A DNA stretch of 64,000 nt from NCBI GenBank assembly GCA_942486035.1, contig CALNXK010000583.1, positions 1-64,000 on the forward strand. The letters are read 5' to 3'. The notes beneath the pieces are model-generated. The model was not told the origin of the DNA. It did not search any database and saw only the letters and a list, made by a program, of their open reading frames with translations. Shown in pieces: positions 24,978 to 35,773 of this stretch (position 1 is the stretch's first letter; each line of letters begins with the position of its first letter). The translations under genes were made by a program, and so were the position numbers. This DNA is from Porites lobata. Lineage: Eukaryota > Cnidaria > Anthozoa > Scleractinia > Poritidae.

Positions 24978-25038
24978 ATTAATAATAACAATAATAATAA
25001 TAATAATAATAATAACAACAACAACAACGACGACGACA
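24978..25038. repeat. (TAA)n/(CAA)n/(CGA)n microsatellite at LINE 3' end
   Basis: Consecutive runs of AAT, AAC and ACG triplets lie directly downstream (on the minus strand) of the LINE at 25040-26540, so this is most likely the simple-repeat tail of that element. Confidence 0.85.
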
Positions 25039-25039
25039 A

Positions 25040-26540
25040 AAAATATTTGTATAGTGCCTATACTTTTCAATGCTAAGCGCTTAACAGTGCTTTAAAAAGG
25101 TCCGGATAAAAATAGAAATTCTAGAATCATTTACATGTAATCCTTACATAGTCACAAAAATGCAAAATCAAAACCCAAAACTCGCTTAAAAAGAATGGTC
25201 CTCAATTTAGATTTAAATTTATTCACATCATCGATCGATCTAATATCAAAAGACACATCGTTCCAGAGAAAATAGGCAGTGACTCAAAAAACCCTTAACC
25301 CCGTATGTCTTTAAGCTTTAGGGTTTAATAACGAGACGCCATTCGTATGAAGATGAGCCAAGACACCTCGCAGGTTCATAAACAAAGAAGAAGGTCTACC
25401 AGATAACCAGGAGCTAAATTGTTGAGTATCTTGAAACATAAAGATTAATCTGAAAGATTATTCTTTGCTCCACTGGTAGCAAATGCAGCTCCTTTAGAGT
25501 ATCGCTATTATGATCAAACTTACGTAAGCAAGCAATCACACGCGCTGCAGCGTTTTGGACACTTTGCAGCTTGTTAATATCATACTTGGGAAGACCATAT
25601 AAAAGCGAGTTGCAGAAATCCAGCTTGGAATTTATGAATGCGTGCACAAGAACTTCAGCCGTTGTAACATTGATATACTTACGAAGCTATATTTCTAAGG
25701 TGGTAGAATGCCCCTTTAACTATATTGTTGATATGAAAAGACATCGTTATGGTGTTATCGAAAATGACGCCGATATTACGCGCCTTATTTGTAGGCTTGA
25801 TGATATCAGTTCCTATTTTAATAGAAGGAAACCGCGGGGGCAGTCTGAACCTAGAATGGAGAAGGAGAAGTTCCGTTTTGTGATTATTTAGTTCCAGTTT
25901 GTTCATCCGGTTAGTGATATCAACAAGATAGCTTTCAATTCGGGAAATTGTAGTGGTAAGATCAACGCTATCATCACAACTGAAGGTGTGTACAGTTGAG
26001 TGTCATCAGCATATAGATGGAATTCCATATCATGCCATCCTATAAGGTCACCCAGTGGGGTCGTGTATAAGAGATATAGCAACGAACCCAGCACGGACCC
26101 CTGGGGTACACCAAGTCTGAGCGGACGAACTGAAGAAGTAAAACCATCAATCTGAACTGACTAGGAACGATCCGTAAGATAAGACTGAAGCCACGCCTGG
26201 ATCGAAGTCTTTGTAACAAGATCTTATGATCGACGGTGCTGAAGACTGCTGAGAGGTCCAGCAGCAAGAGAACTACGCATTGTTTATTATCGATTGATTT
26301 CAGTATATCATTTTGAACACGTAAAAGCGCTGTCTCACAACTGTGGTGTTTCTTATAAGTAGTCTGGAGACTTTCATTCAGATCATTGTCACACAAACAA
26401 TCCGTCAGACCCATGGCTGGAACTTTTTCAATAACCGTAAACAAAAACTTCAGGTTAGATATAGGTCGAAAGTTAGAACAGGGTCTAATAATGGAATATT
26501 TACACGGGACTGCAGCCCATGTGGTGGCCCTTAAAACCAA
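25040..26540 (-). mobile_element. Degenerate CR1/L2-type LINE reverse transcriptase
   Basis: Broken minus-strand frames read in order: FRPISNLKFLFTVIEKV and a DLSAVFSTVDHKILL block (around 26240-26480), LYADDTQLY (about 25990-26020; the catalytic YADD is kept), the connection segment with NIGVIFDNTITMSFHIN (25680-25790), and LDFCNSLLYGLPKYDINKLQ (25560-25620). That order and wording fit the CR1/L2 clade. Several frameshifts and stops make it inactive. It replaces the expected upstream exons of copy C. Confidence 0.85.
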
Positions 26541-26804
26541 GTTCTATCAAGAACGCTACAGTAATTTATCTAAGTAATTGAGGGGGCTACATGAATTTTT
26601 TGAGGCACAAAATTTTTTGTTATGAAGTCTATTGAGACGGCTAATTGTACCGTAATAAGAAAATTTAACGGATTAAAAAAATTTACAAGTAAAAAAAATA
26701 GACCTCTTTTTTCTTCCAACATGTTTGCAAATAAGGTGCCACAATAACAGTCAAATGTCTTCCATTTCATAACGCGAGTTAACAACTCTTGAATCGCAGT
26801 ATTA
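26541..26804 (-). other. Presumed 3' UTR or flank of gene B
   Basis: It follows the stop of the last exon, resembles the 3' side of copy C (18560-18660), and abuts a LINE. I did not find a clear AATAAA on the minus strand, so the transcript end is not defined. Confidence 0.4.
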
Positions 26805-27089
26805 TCAGTCATCTTTACCTCCTTTCTGTGGAATAAGGCTAACATAGTGAAGCTCGTACACGTGACCCAGCACAAGCCGGTTGCTACCAGTAACATCAAA
26901 CTCTGGGCAGATCATTACGTCATGGCGATGCAGAAGACTGCTGATCACGTGGATGCACGTTTCAAAACAGTTTGCCGCGCCGTGTAGAATCACGTGATCA
27001 CCCCATATACCATCTGCCATCATACTTGTGAGGTAGGCATCCCAGGATGGATATCCATCAACAAAATGAAACAGTTCTGTCCCATCTGG
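26805..27089 (-). CDS. Gene B exon 10: OTU protease C-terminal half
   Basis: The acceptor TTACAG ends at 27090. The frame reads PDGTELFHFVDGYPSWDAYL, then DGIWGDHVILHGAANCF, then LGHVYELHYVSL, and stops with TGA after PQKGGKDD. These are the usual second-half OTU blocks: W..Y...M..DG.WGDH..L..AA, and the catalytic His in HYVSL. Phase 0 joins it to exon 9. The donor-like AG|GTAAAG near 26818 leaves open a longer alternative form. Confidence 0.8.
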   Translation of the reverse strand, partial: PDGTELFHFVDGYPSWDAYLTSMMADGIWGDHVILHGAANCFETCIHVISSLLHRHDVMICPEFDVTGSNRLVLGHVYELHYVSLIPQKGGKDD

Positions 27090-28784
27090 CTGTAAGAAAG
27101 AAAGAAAATACTGTAGTTAATAGAGAAAAAGGTAGAGTGCTTTTGTAGAAGGTATTTTATTTAGACAGCCGCGCTGTCTGTTCTCTCTAAAGCTGACCCC
27201 GCTGGTATCAGCACTAGTATAGTGTACATTGTTTTAGGAGTATCCCTACTAACGTATTAAAGCAAAGATTTCTCCACCTTAGTAGTATAGGACTAGCCAG
27301 GTAGACGTCTTTTTTAAAGTGAAATAAATTAACGTCGATAACGTCTTTATCTCCTTTGCGCGCCAAGAATCAGTGAACTGGAACCAGAACAATAAAGCTA
27401 TGATCATACTATACCAGATAAGCTTTGGTGACGACACGAAAAGCCATCCGGTATAGTGTAAACATCTATCCGATATGTGACTCTTCACTTAAGAGATCGG
27501 CGAGGCACAGCTTCTCTCCGTTTAACAGAAATCGCGCCGAAATCACCGTTCTTATGTGCGAACTGGAACCCCATCCGGTATGATTCTCGTGCCCGCGAAA
27601 AAACTATACGGTATAGTGTGAAGACAGATTAAGTTGTCTGCAAGAGACAATGAAGGCGTCATGGTTTAGAGGTGTCTTCCTGACCAAATAAAAACATGAC
27701 GCACATAATTTAGAATGATCTACGGCATCATTCCCACAAAATAAGGACAAGATCTTAAAATGTTACATCATCAATATAAGAATAATTGGACAAACTAAAT
27801 ACTACATAAAAATAGCTCGTGACGTTATCTTGATGAGATTCCACCGCATTTTATTGCTGAGATAAAGATGTCATGTCATCGACGTTAATTTATTCCACTT
27901 CTTTCACAGTAATAAGATTCGACTACAAAAAGCGGTCTAACCTGTGTCAGCTATATTACTCTCCTTAAAAATGTCAAAAAAACAACAGTTAAGAGCGGCA
28001 GGGACCAACACGTTTAGGGAGGTGGAGGTGGAGTAGGTTTAGGAGGTTTTAGGGAGGTGTCCGTTACACGTGTAAGAGAGAGAGAGGAAGGAAGGGATGT
28101 TTACTGTTAAAATAATGTGACTTTCGAAATTGTGACTTTTAAACCAGTATGTAGTCATATCCTGTTCACACAAAACTGGTGTTGGTCGGCATTTCAAGTT
28201 TAGCAATATACCGTACAGTTAAATAATAAAATAGGACATGAGCATGACGATCGAGCCGACAAAAACAGATAAAAAAATTTCTCCGTATCTATTTATGCCT
28301 CCGACACAAAAAGTAACTTGGGAAAAGAATGTGCGTTCTCTCAAACTTTATCGCGCTTATTTAGCCATGCTTAATTTAACATAAGTCGACGAATTTTCTT
28401 AGATTTGAGTTCTTAATGACTGTATCCCAGCCCGAAAACAACTGCGGGGGGTTCGGTGCCCTACACAAAACGTCGCATACGGACGTTTTGCGTCGCAGTC
28501 GTGCAGTGAACGACGAAGCAAAGTACAAACAAGCGTGATGCTTATGCAGAGCTGATGTTTTGATCATAAAGGGTGGATTCATTTGCAGCATACCCGTAAA
28601 GGCGTCACATTCAATGGCAGGAATTTGAGGCCACGTCCACACGTATCCAGATATATATTTTTTTTAAATCGGAGGTTTGTTTGTCCATTTTAGCCTTCTG
28701 CCACACGTGATCGGCATTTTCGGGCGCCGAAGACGCAGGTTTTCACAAATGGTCCAAAGAGTGGAGATTTTAGAAACCGACGTG
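27090..28784 (-). other. Intron 9 of gene B, part 3' of the transposon nest
   Basis: Duplicated in copy C (20589-21800) with one extra insertion at about 27230-27650, which contains repeated TATAGTGT(A/G)A and ATCCGGTAT words typical of another MITE. No gene seen. Confidence 0.5.
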
Positions 28785-29514
28785 AGTAGTATACTATGGA
28801 TGAAGATAAGCCTCATTGGTGGATAGGTAAGGATAGTTTAGGGATAGGTAAATCATTGACGTGGATAAGTGCCTAGTCTATGACGTCACCTCGGAAAGAA
28901 GTGCCTTCCTCCATACTAATTAAGTGCCTAGTCAGTGTCTTCCTGCATACTAATTCGGGATAGGTTTACTTATGAGCGTCACTCTACTACAATAGGAACA
29001 ATAGGCTTGCCTAGACTTGCCCTGTAAGTAACTTGAGCCCGGTTTTCGGACCGTCTATTAAAAGAAAAATAGGAAAAGAGAAGCGATCACCTAGCAACGC
29101 GAGAAACGGCTTCCTATATCTTATTTAGCGCTAAAACTCGGATATATATAAACAAAACATACACAAATTGGAGCTGTAAACTCTTTATTTCAAGTTTGTC
29201 TGACTATTACAGAACCGTTTTCTCCTTTCTATCTCGAGGAAAAGAAAAACTATTGAAGTCTTGTCATTTTCACGCGCGGTTAATCAGTTAATTATGCGAG
29301 TTCACAAGCCCAAAGTTGAATACAAATTAGCTCTACAGCTAGACCCCAGGGAGCAACCTTGACGTATTATTATAAAACAAATAACTTAACAAGCATCAAT
29401 TAAAACACGCGACTCATAATTGCTAGCAATAAAAAGACAAGAGAGATATCGTTTTAAAAGAATTTATTAAAAAACAATGACAAAAAGAGTCAAATACACA
29501 GGAATGGAAATTAA

Positions 29515-29631
29515 TTAATCCTCTTCTTCGCTCTCCTCTGTAGAAGGGGAATAGAAATTGGTTTCCAACGTCTTCGCGTTTTTGTGTGAAACTGCTCCGC
29601 AATCGTGACACCGAAGAAAGCCCTCTTTCAT
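29515..29631 (-). pseudogene. Stub of a second gene in the A32 element
   Basis: A 38-codon minus-strand frame (MKEGFLRCHDCGAVSH... EESEEED) whose stop codon lies within the left inverted repeat, just as the ATPase gene stop lies in the right repeat. Upstream it runs into a purine-rich GGA repeat (29640-29790), so most of the original gene has been lost. No function assigned. Confidence 0.35.
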
Positions 29632-29639
29632 GTTATGTA

Positions 29640-29800
29640 ATGAGGAGGAGGAAAAACAATAGAAATGAGGAGGGAGAGGAGGAGGGAAAACAATAGAAAT
29701 GAGGAGGAGGAGGAGGAAAACAATAGAAATGAGGATGAGGAGGAGGAGGAGGAAAGAAAACAATAGATATGTGGTGGTGGTGGTGGTAGTGGCGGTTTTG
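29640..29800. repeat. GGA/GGAGGAAAACAATAGAAATGA minisatellite
   Basis: Imperfect repeats of a unit containing GAGGAGGAGG and AAAACAATAGAAATGA, ending with a GTGGTGGTGG run. Long open frames predicted across it (poly-Ser/Leu) are artefacts of the repeat. Confidence 0.8.
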
Positions 29801-29837
29801 GGGAAGGAACACAATATAATTTTGTGGCCTGAAAACC

Positions 29838-29848
29838 TATATAAATGC
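29838..29848 (+). promoter_or_regulatory. TATA box of the A32 ATPase gene
   Basis: CTATATAAATG lies about 50 bases before the ATG at 29899, between the GGA repeat and the gene. The position suits a core promoter of a small virus-like gene. Confidence 0.45.
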
Positions 29849-29898
29849 GCAACATTCTACCTCTTTCTCAGTCTACATTTTGCTCCTGAGGAGTTGAC

Positions 29899-31254
29899 AT
29901 GAGTTGGCTCTGTTCTGTCTGCGAAAAACCCTTTAGTAGAAAAGATAATATGCAAAGGCACGTGAAGTCTAAACACCGCAATGCTGGTCTCACCCCATTT
30001 CAAACAGTTCCAATATTTTCACAGAAATGTCAGGGGTTTCGCTTCGAGCATCCTTTCACCTCCATGATTGCCGGAATGACCGGGTCCGGAAAAACGGCCT
30101 GGGTTCGATCGCTATTGCAACAAGCTTCAGAGACCATTTACCCTCCCCCGGAGAGGATCGTTTGGTGTTATTCACAATGGCAGCCTGCGTAAACACAAAT
30201 GTTAGTCGCCATGCCAAACATTGAATTCGTCAAGGGAATTCCTACGGCTTTGGAGCAAAATTCCTATTTTGATGTGAACAAACGGAATTTGATCGTGTTT
30301 GATGATCAGATGATTGACGCCAGTAAGGACAAGCGAATTGTGAACCTTTTTACTCGTGGTTCTCATCATCGCAATATGAGCGTGATTTATATCGTGCAGA
30401 ATCTATTTCAACAGGGGAAAGGTAGCCGCAGCGTAAGCTTAAACAGCCATTATCTGGTGTTATTCAAGAATCCACGAGACAAATTGCAAATCCTGACTCT
30501 GGCGAAGCAAATGTATCCCGGGCAGACTGATTTCTTTTTAAATCAGTACGAAGAGGCTGTAAAAAGACCTTTTGGTTATCTTCTTATTGATCTGAAAACT
30601 ACTAACCAAGATAATTGTCGGTTGCGAACAAACGTCCTGCCCAGTGAAGAAGGCTTTAACCAAGCAAGGTTTCAAGAAAATATTCCTCAAGAGCTCCTAA
30701 AATATCTGAAGCAGCAAACTCTTTCGCCTGTCCCACTTCTTCCAGCTATGCAAGAAATACAGGACAACATGGATGACGTGCTTTCTCGAAACGATCTTCG
30801 GGACGATCAAAAAGCTAAGCGATACGTTCAGTTGCAAAACAGATACCTGGCTTTTAAAGAACAATTAAATACAAGAACACGACCGGAAGAAATAATCAGT
30901 ACTGTTCCAGACTTAACATCAAGGACACAAGATTCTTCGACAGCAACGACAGCATTCTCGACTCCCCTCAACCCCTTTAATGTAACACCTTAATTAACAC
31001 AAGCAGCTATCTCTCAAAAAGCTGACAAAGAAAGCCTCACCCCTCCACCACCCTTAAATTCTGCTTTCCTGACCCCTCCTCCCACAGTAGAAACCCCATC
31101 ACAACAAGGACCGAAGCGCAAAAGGCGTCGGATTCAATTTCTAAATTATTTGGATGATCATAAATCTCATGGCAACCAGCTGAAGAAACGTATAAGAATA
31201 AGAAATAAGAAATTCAAACCTTACAAGTACTCCATGGGCGAAGATGAAGATTAA
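29899..31254 (+). pseudogene. C2H2 zinc finger plus A32-type packaging ATPase, interrupted by two in-frame TAA codons
   Basis: Reading from ATG 29899, the frame shows a C2H2 finger (C5, C8, H21, H26), Walker A GMTGSGKT (residues 59-66), a Walker B-like hydrophobic strand LIVFDD after the first stop, and conserved SHHRNMSVI and AKQMYPGQTDFF blocks. This is the signature of FtsK/HerA-type A32 ATPases, which pump DNA into capsids in Polintons and large DNA viruses. The same frame is open for 451 codons to 31254 except for TAA at codon 98 (30190-30192) and codon 365 (30991-30993). There is no frameshift. Two point nonsense changes in an otherwise conserved frame suggest recent death; readthrough or recoding is less likely. 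The C-terminal part is Pro-rich, then basic (KRKRRR). Confidence 0.8.
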
Positions 31255-31893
31255 TTAATTTCCATTCCTGTGTATTTGACTCTTTTTGTCATTGTTTTTT
31301 AATAAATTCTTTTAAAACGATATCTCTCTTGTCTTTTTATTGCTAGCAATTATGAGTCGCGTGTTTTAATTGATGCTTGTTAAGTTATTTATTTTATAAT
31401 AATACGTCAAGGTTGCTCCCTGGGGTCTAGCTGTAGAGCTAATTTGTATTCAACTTTGGGCTTGTGAACTCGCATAATTAACTGATTAACCGCGCGTGAA
31501 AATGACAAGACTTCAATAGTCTTTCTTTTCCTCGAGATAGAAAGGAGAAAACGGTTCTGTAATAGTCAGACAAACTTGAAATAAAGAGTTTACAGCTCCA
31601 ATTTGTGTATGTTTTGTTTATATATATCCGAGTTTTAGCGCTAAATAAGATATAGGAAGCCGTTTGTCGCGTCGCTAGGTGATCGCTTTTCTTATTCCTA
31701 TTTTTCTTTTAATAGACGGTCCGAAAACCGGGCTCAACTTACTTACCGGGCAAGTCTAGGCAAGCCTATTGTTCCTATTGTAGTAGAGTGACGCTCATTA
31801 GTAAACCTATCCCGAATAGAGTACTAAAGCCATGACGTCACGTTGCGTGGCAACGGAAAAATCTGGGTCTAAACAAAACGGATGGAGTAAGTC

Positions 31894-32067
31894 ATGGCGG
31901 CACTTTCGATATCATCGCTGGCTTCCTTTTTCTCTGATGAGCAGAAGTCCTTAACAAGAGGTGAAAATCATTATCAGTCTAATCACATAGAAAGTTTTTC
32001 CTTCAGTGATGGTGTCATTCGTGGAGAAGTTCACGCTAGCATGAAGAAAAAAGTGTATAAAGTGACG
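31894..32067 (+). CDS. SWIM-YqaJ transposon gene, exon 1
   Basis: ATG 31894 in context GTCATGG encodes 58 residues (MAALSISSLASFFSDEQ... KKKVYKVT), ending at a strong donor ACG|GTAAGT. Phase 0 joins it to exon 2. It lies just inside the left terminal repeat, so the repeat probably contains the promoter. A palindrome GTTGCGTGGCAAC (X-box-like) precedes it at about 31846. Confidence 0.7.
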
Positions 32068-32366
32068 GTAAGTGATCGATACTTTCAACCATGTTCATTC
32101 TTGTCGATTCTATCAACCAAATGGCTTTTATGCATTTTGTGGCTTCACTCAGTCATGTTGATCGTTATTTTATCTAATACAAATATTTAAAAGAAAGCTT
32201 AATCCACGATTTGGAGGCCTAAACGCAACCGACGGTACCTCGCTCTGTTTTTTATGTTGAAAGGTAATTTCACCACGTTCCCCATCATGAATTAAGCTTT
32301 AATATATGAAAACTTACAAACGCCTTACAGTTCCCCAAATAATACCAGTTTTCTCCTTGATTTTAG

Positions 32367-33443
32367 ATTTATTTAGACGAAGAGAAGAACATTAAATCAA
32401 CGGATTGTGAGTGTCCGCGAGGGATGTTTAGGTGTAGTCATGCTGCCGCTTTGTTTATACATGGCCTATACAACCTCAGTAGAACAGACATTGAATGCCA
32501 GTGGAAAAAGCGAAAAGCCACAAACTCGTTGCTACCGTCAGTGCAAGAAATGTTTCCTCCTGCAAAACCTGCATACCGTGCTCTTTTAAGAGACCCAACT
32601 CGTGAAGAACGTAGTGAACTTTTCCAAAGGCTGAAAAACTATGGTAAATTTACTGCACTTTATTGGCTCATGAGCCCTGAACCACAACCTCAGTCTAAGT
32701 CCTTGCCAGTTGCTACAGTAGAGGATGTTATTTTCCAAGAGGAATTTCTACTGTTGCAAGGCCTCCAAGAACAACGTCAGTATTTTCTGAATAAAGTCAG
32801 TGTTGAATGGAGAACTATTGAAGATGTAAGCCGCCTTACTGCTGGACAAAGGGACAATCCTTCTTGGCAAATGATCAGGAGGGGTCGACTGACAGCAAGT
32901 AACTTTGGTTCAGTTTTAAATGCCAAGCGTGTTACCCCGTCCTTAATCAAACGCCTTCTCGGTGAATGCGATCTATCAAGGGTGAAAGCTGTCCAGTATG
33001 GGGTATGCAATGAATCTGAAGCCATTAACGCATTCAGGCTCAAGACTGGCCTGGATGTGGTGGAAACAGGTGTGTGGCTACACCATTCTGGAGTCCTCGG
33101 TGCCTCTCCTGATGGATTGGTTGGAGAAGATAGTGTTCTAGAGGCTAAGTGCCCCTATACACACCGAGATTTGACTATTGAGGAAGCCATTAAGACCAGC
33201 AACTTTTACCTTGAAAAGAAGGATGGGGAAATTGTGTTGAAACGTGACCATGTTTACTGGCACCAAGTCCAGGGCCACTTATTTCTCACCAAGAGAAAGA
33301 AGTGTTACTTTGTCGTCTGGACGCTGAAAGATTTTGTAGTTCTTGAAATTCAGCGGGATGACTCTTGGGAGATTAAGATTGAAGAACTGAAAGAATTTTA
33401 TTTGAAACACCTTTTCCCAAAAATTATTGAGGGAGAACTCTAA
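32367..33443 (+). CDS. SWIM zinc finger plus YqaJ-type nuclease, exon 2
   Basis: The acceptor TGATTTTAG precedes 32367. The joined protein is 416 residues. A SWIM finger (C72, C74, C81, H83; CECPRGMFRCSH) is followed by a YqaJ/lambda-exonuclease-like domain at about 220-400: RGRLTASNFGSVL, the Gly/Glu segment YGVCNESEAI, LGASPDGLV with its metal-binding Asp, LEAKCPY with Glu-x-Lys, and YWHQVQGHL. This is the D..ExK core of the PD-(D/E)XK family. Cnidarian genomes carry many such genes in DNA transposons. Here it is convergent with a transposase in one element, so it probably assists end processing or repair during transposition (inference). Confidence 0.85.
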   Translation: MYLDEEKNIKSTDCECPRGMFRCSHAAALFIHGLYNLSRTDIECQWKKRKATNSLLPSVQEMFPPAKPAYRALLRDPTREERSELFQRLKNYGKFTALYWLMSPEPQPQSKSLPVATVEDVIFQEEFLLLQGLQEQRQYFLNKVSVEWRTIEDVSRLTAGQRDNPSWQMIRRGRLTASNFGSVLNAKRVTPSLIKRLLGECDLSRVKAVQYGVCNESEAINAFRLKTGLDVVETGVWLHHSGVLGASPDGLVGEDSVLEAKCPYTHRDLTIEEAIKTSNFYLEKKDGEIVLKRDHVYWHQVQGHLFLTKRKKCYFVVWTLKDFVVLEIQRDDSWEIKIEELKEFYLKHLFPKIIEGEL

Positions 33444-34188
33444 AACTTTCAATTCTTTTTTTTATTATTATTTTTCCATTATAGGGCACTTCTTGTATGA
33501 CTGAAACACAATGTGTATGTTGTGTACAGGGCTATACATGATATGGGCTGTCCACCTTTCAAACTTGTCGTTGTTCGGAAAATTTTCAATTTCACAGTAT
33601 TTTTATTCCTAAATAATAATGTATGAAATGTAACCTGTTAATTTTATTGTTTATAGTTCCTTAGTTTGTGACAAACATTAAAATAAGTTTCTCTTTGAAA
33701 ACTTGTTATGACTGAGTCTGTTTCATTCAATCCTTTAACTCCTAAGAGTGACCAACTTTAAGTTTCTCATAAGTTATAGAAACACTACCCAATCAAACAC
33801 ATGACTGTTAACCCTCTAAGTCCAAAAATTAATGTACAAATACACATACAAATCCTGCAGACTGAGCAGACTGATATTATACATTTTCTTAAAGTATTAG
33901 CAAGAGAATGTGCAGTAGTACGTGTATCATGAATCATAAAAATTTATTTTGATGTTATGAAACATGAATGCATATACAGCATTAAGAAGGAAATATTAAA
34001 TCATTCGAATTGCTTCACTTCCTCTGCAGGCATCCTGAACTTAAACAAGTACCATAACAAAAGCCTAGTGACAAGATCTTAAGGAATATGATGACTAAAG
34101 AACAATAAAAAGTACACCCAACTGTACAATATTGCTTTTGAGAATATCACTTATGTATCCACTCAACTGGCAATGTACATTAAATTTC
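33444..34188. other. Intergenic region between convergent transposon genes
   Basis: AT-rich 3' regions of both genes. It includes TTTTTTTATTATTATTTTTCC just after the YqaJ stop, and TTTATT/AATAAA-like words on both strands that could be polyadenylation signals. No frame of note. Confidence 0.5.
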
Positions 34189-35455
34189 CTAGTCAAAGTC
34201 TGTTCCCTCACACCCCTCTTTAATTAAAGGAAACTGCAAGTTGACAATAGCTGCACATAACTGAAACACTTTGTCAATGTGAGACCTTAAGTATGGAGGG
34301 ACAAAACTCAGAATTTTAAAATCTTTGAGCCTTGCATTTGCCCTTTCAACATGTATGCGACATCTAGCAGTTGACTTGGTTAACTTGGCCTCACTTTCAG
34401 TAAATTTACCGTGTTCAAGAAATGGTGGAATGTTCACAGACACACCCTTAGGAACAATGTCTTGAATGAGAAATCCTTTGTCTGCTAAGATCAGATCACC
34501 AGGAACAAAGTGCTGTAGAAAACCAGATTGCTGGACAATCTCTTTGTCAGAGATGGATCCAGGGTAGAGGTTGCTAATGTAGGTCAACACTCCATTAGGT
34601 GCAACCCCTGTCAAAACTTTGAATGAGTTCATCCCACGGTAACTTGAATAGGTCACATTTTGTTGACTCATAAGGCTTGGTGTGGCCACTTCAATGTCAG
34701 TACAATCAATAATAATTCTGCAACTCGAGAACTCTGAAAAGGATGATGGCGAACACAAGCAGTTCTTGTTCCTGGAAGGAATCACTCTCATCAGATCATC
34801 AAACAGCAGTGTATGTAAGATGTGTACAAATGTTATAACTATGTTAGAAATTGTCCCAACACTGCATGAAAATAGCTGTGCCAGGTGTAAATTGGTGTAG
34901 TTTTGCCGTAATTTCATAAGTGTTATGAAGATTTGGTCCTCAAAGGTTATGGACTCGACTTTCCATCCACAGTAATAAGAAATGGAGTCCTTGAATTTAG
35001 CTGTATAATCCACTACAATTGTGAAAATCTCCTTTGTTGGTAAACCAGTTTCCATTCTGATTACTTCAGAACTCAAGTTTGAAACAGAGTAATGTTTTTT
35101 CTGATACTGCATGGTGTCCTTGTGATAGTTCAGCTCCTGCTTCGCTACGTTTAATTCTGCCTCTAAGATTATTTGCTCAGTTGGAGTTGAGGATCTTTCG
35201 TCCCATGTATCTGAAGACTCTGTAGATTTGGCATTAATGATGGCCATGGTATCTTTAACAGTCGGTAACTTATTAACCAATGATTTGGGTTTCTTTTTCT
35301 TTTTCGGAGGAGTTTTTTGTGACGGGAATAGTTTATCAGCATTCCACTTGAAAATTTCCGGCCCTGCAGATTTCTTTCCACGTCTGAAATGACAGCTGCA
35401 CACTTTGGAATGCTTGCTTGGCTTTCTGTCAGCTCTCCTGATATAGAACATTACC
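34189..35455 (-). CDS. THAP-DDE transposase, exon 2 (DDE_Tnp_4 domain)
   Basis: Joined to exon 1 (phase 2, acceptor CTGAAG) this gives 461 residues. The exon begins with the second half of the THAP zinc finger (KVCSCHF with C59 and H62, then KLFP), followed by a basic linker PPKKKKKPK. A helix-turn-helix-like part precedes the DDE nuclease: first Asp in IIIDCTDIEV, GMNSFKVLTGVAPNG, second Asp in LILADKGFL, and Glu in RIHVERANARLKDFK. All three catalytic residues are present and the frame is unbroken, so the transposase may be functional. The family is DDE_Tnp_4 (PIF/Harbinger and IS5-related). Confidence 0.88.
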
Positions 35456-35654
35456 CTTCAGATTAACATTAAGAGGTTTAAACAACGCCAAAATTTTAGC
35501 TTAAACTATCGGAATACTACTTGTGCCTTACACTTCTCGCCATTCATTTACAAAGCTCAAGTATTTCTTTATCACCGTTATCATTGTAAACAAACTTGCA
35601 CCCAAATTGCACGATGGTGAAAAACCATACAAAAACAGCAAACATTCAGCCTAC

Positions 35655-35773
35655 CTTAGTAAGCGAACCCATCGGTCATATTCTTCCTTGTCCTTATCTG
35701 GATTTGGAAACAGAAAGAAACGGCAAGTATGCGATTCCGAATTATGGTTACATTCCGGAGCAAAGCAATGCAT
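35655..35773 (-). CDS. THAP-DDE transposase, exon 1 (THAP finger N-terminus)
   Basis: ATG at 35771-35773 encodes MHCFAPECNHNSESHTCRFF and on to DRWVRLL, the N-terminal half of a THAP finger: C3-x4-C8, then the FxxFP-type turn and the conserved Trp35. The donor CTAAG|GTAGGC leaves phase 2, matching exon 2. THAP fingers bind DNA and in transposases normally recognise the element's terminal repeats. Confidence 0.75.

Larger units (their letters stand above)
28955..31815. mobile_element. 2.86 kb Polinton-derived element with 0.58 kb inverted repeats and one ATPase gene
   Basis: The left repeat (28955-29532) and right repeat (about 31240-31815) are near-identical inverted copies starting TCGGGATAGGTTTAC. 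The element sits inside the left terminal repeat of the 7.4 kb transposon: the intact right repeat reads CATACTAATAGAGTAC where this one is opened, giving a duplication of AT at most. It carries an A32-type packaging ATPase and the stub of a minus-strand gene, but no integrase, protein-primed polymerase, protease or capsid gene. It therefore looks like a non-autonomous derivative of a Maverick/Polinton or related virus-like element. Polintons usually duplicate 5-6 bp, so either another mobilisation route or old divergence is possible. Confidence 0.75.

Noticed and set aside
29515..29855. Two minus-strand frames with poly-Ser/Leu/Pro
   Set aside because: They are translation of the GGA minisatellite. 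Only the short non-repetitive end (29515-29631) could be a gene remnant.
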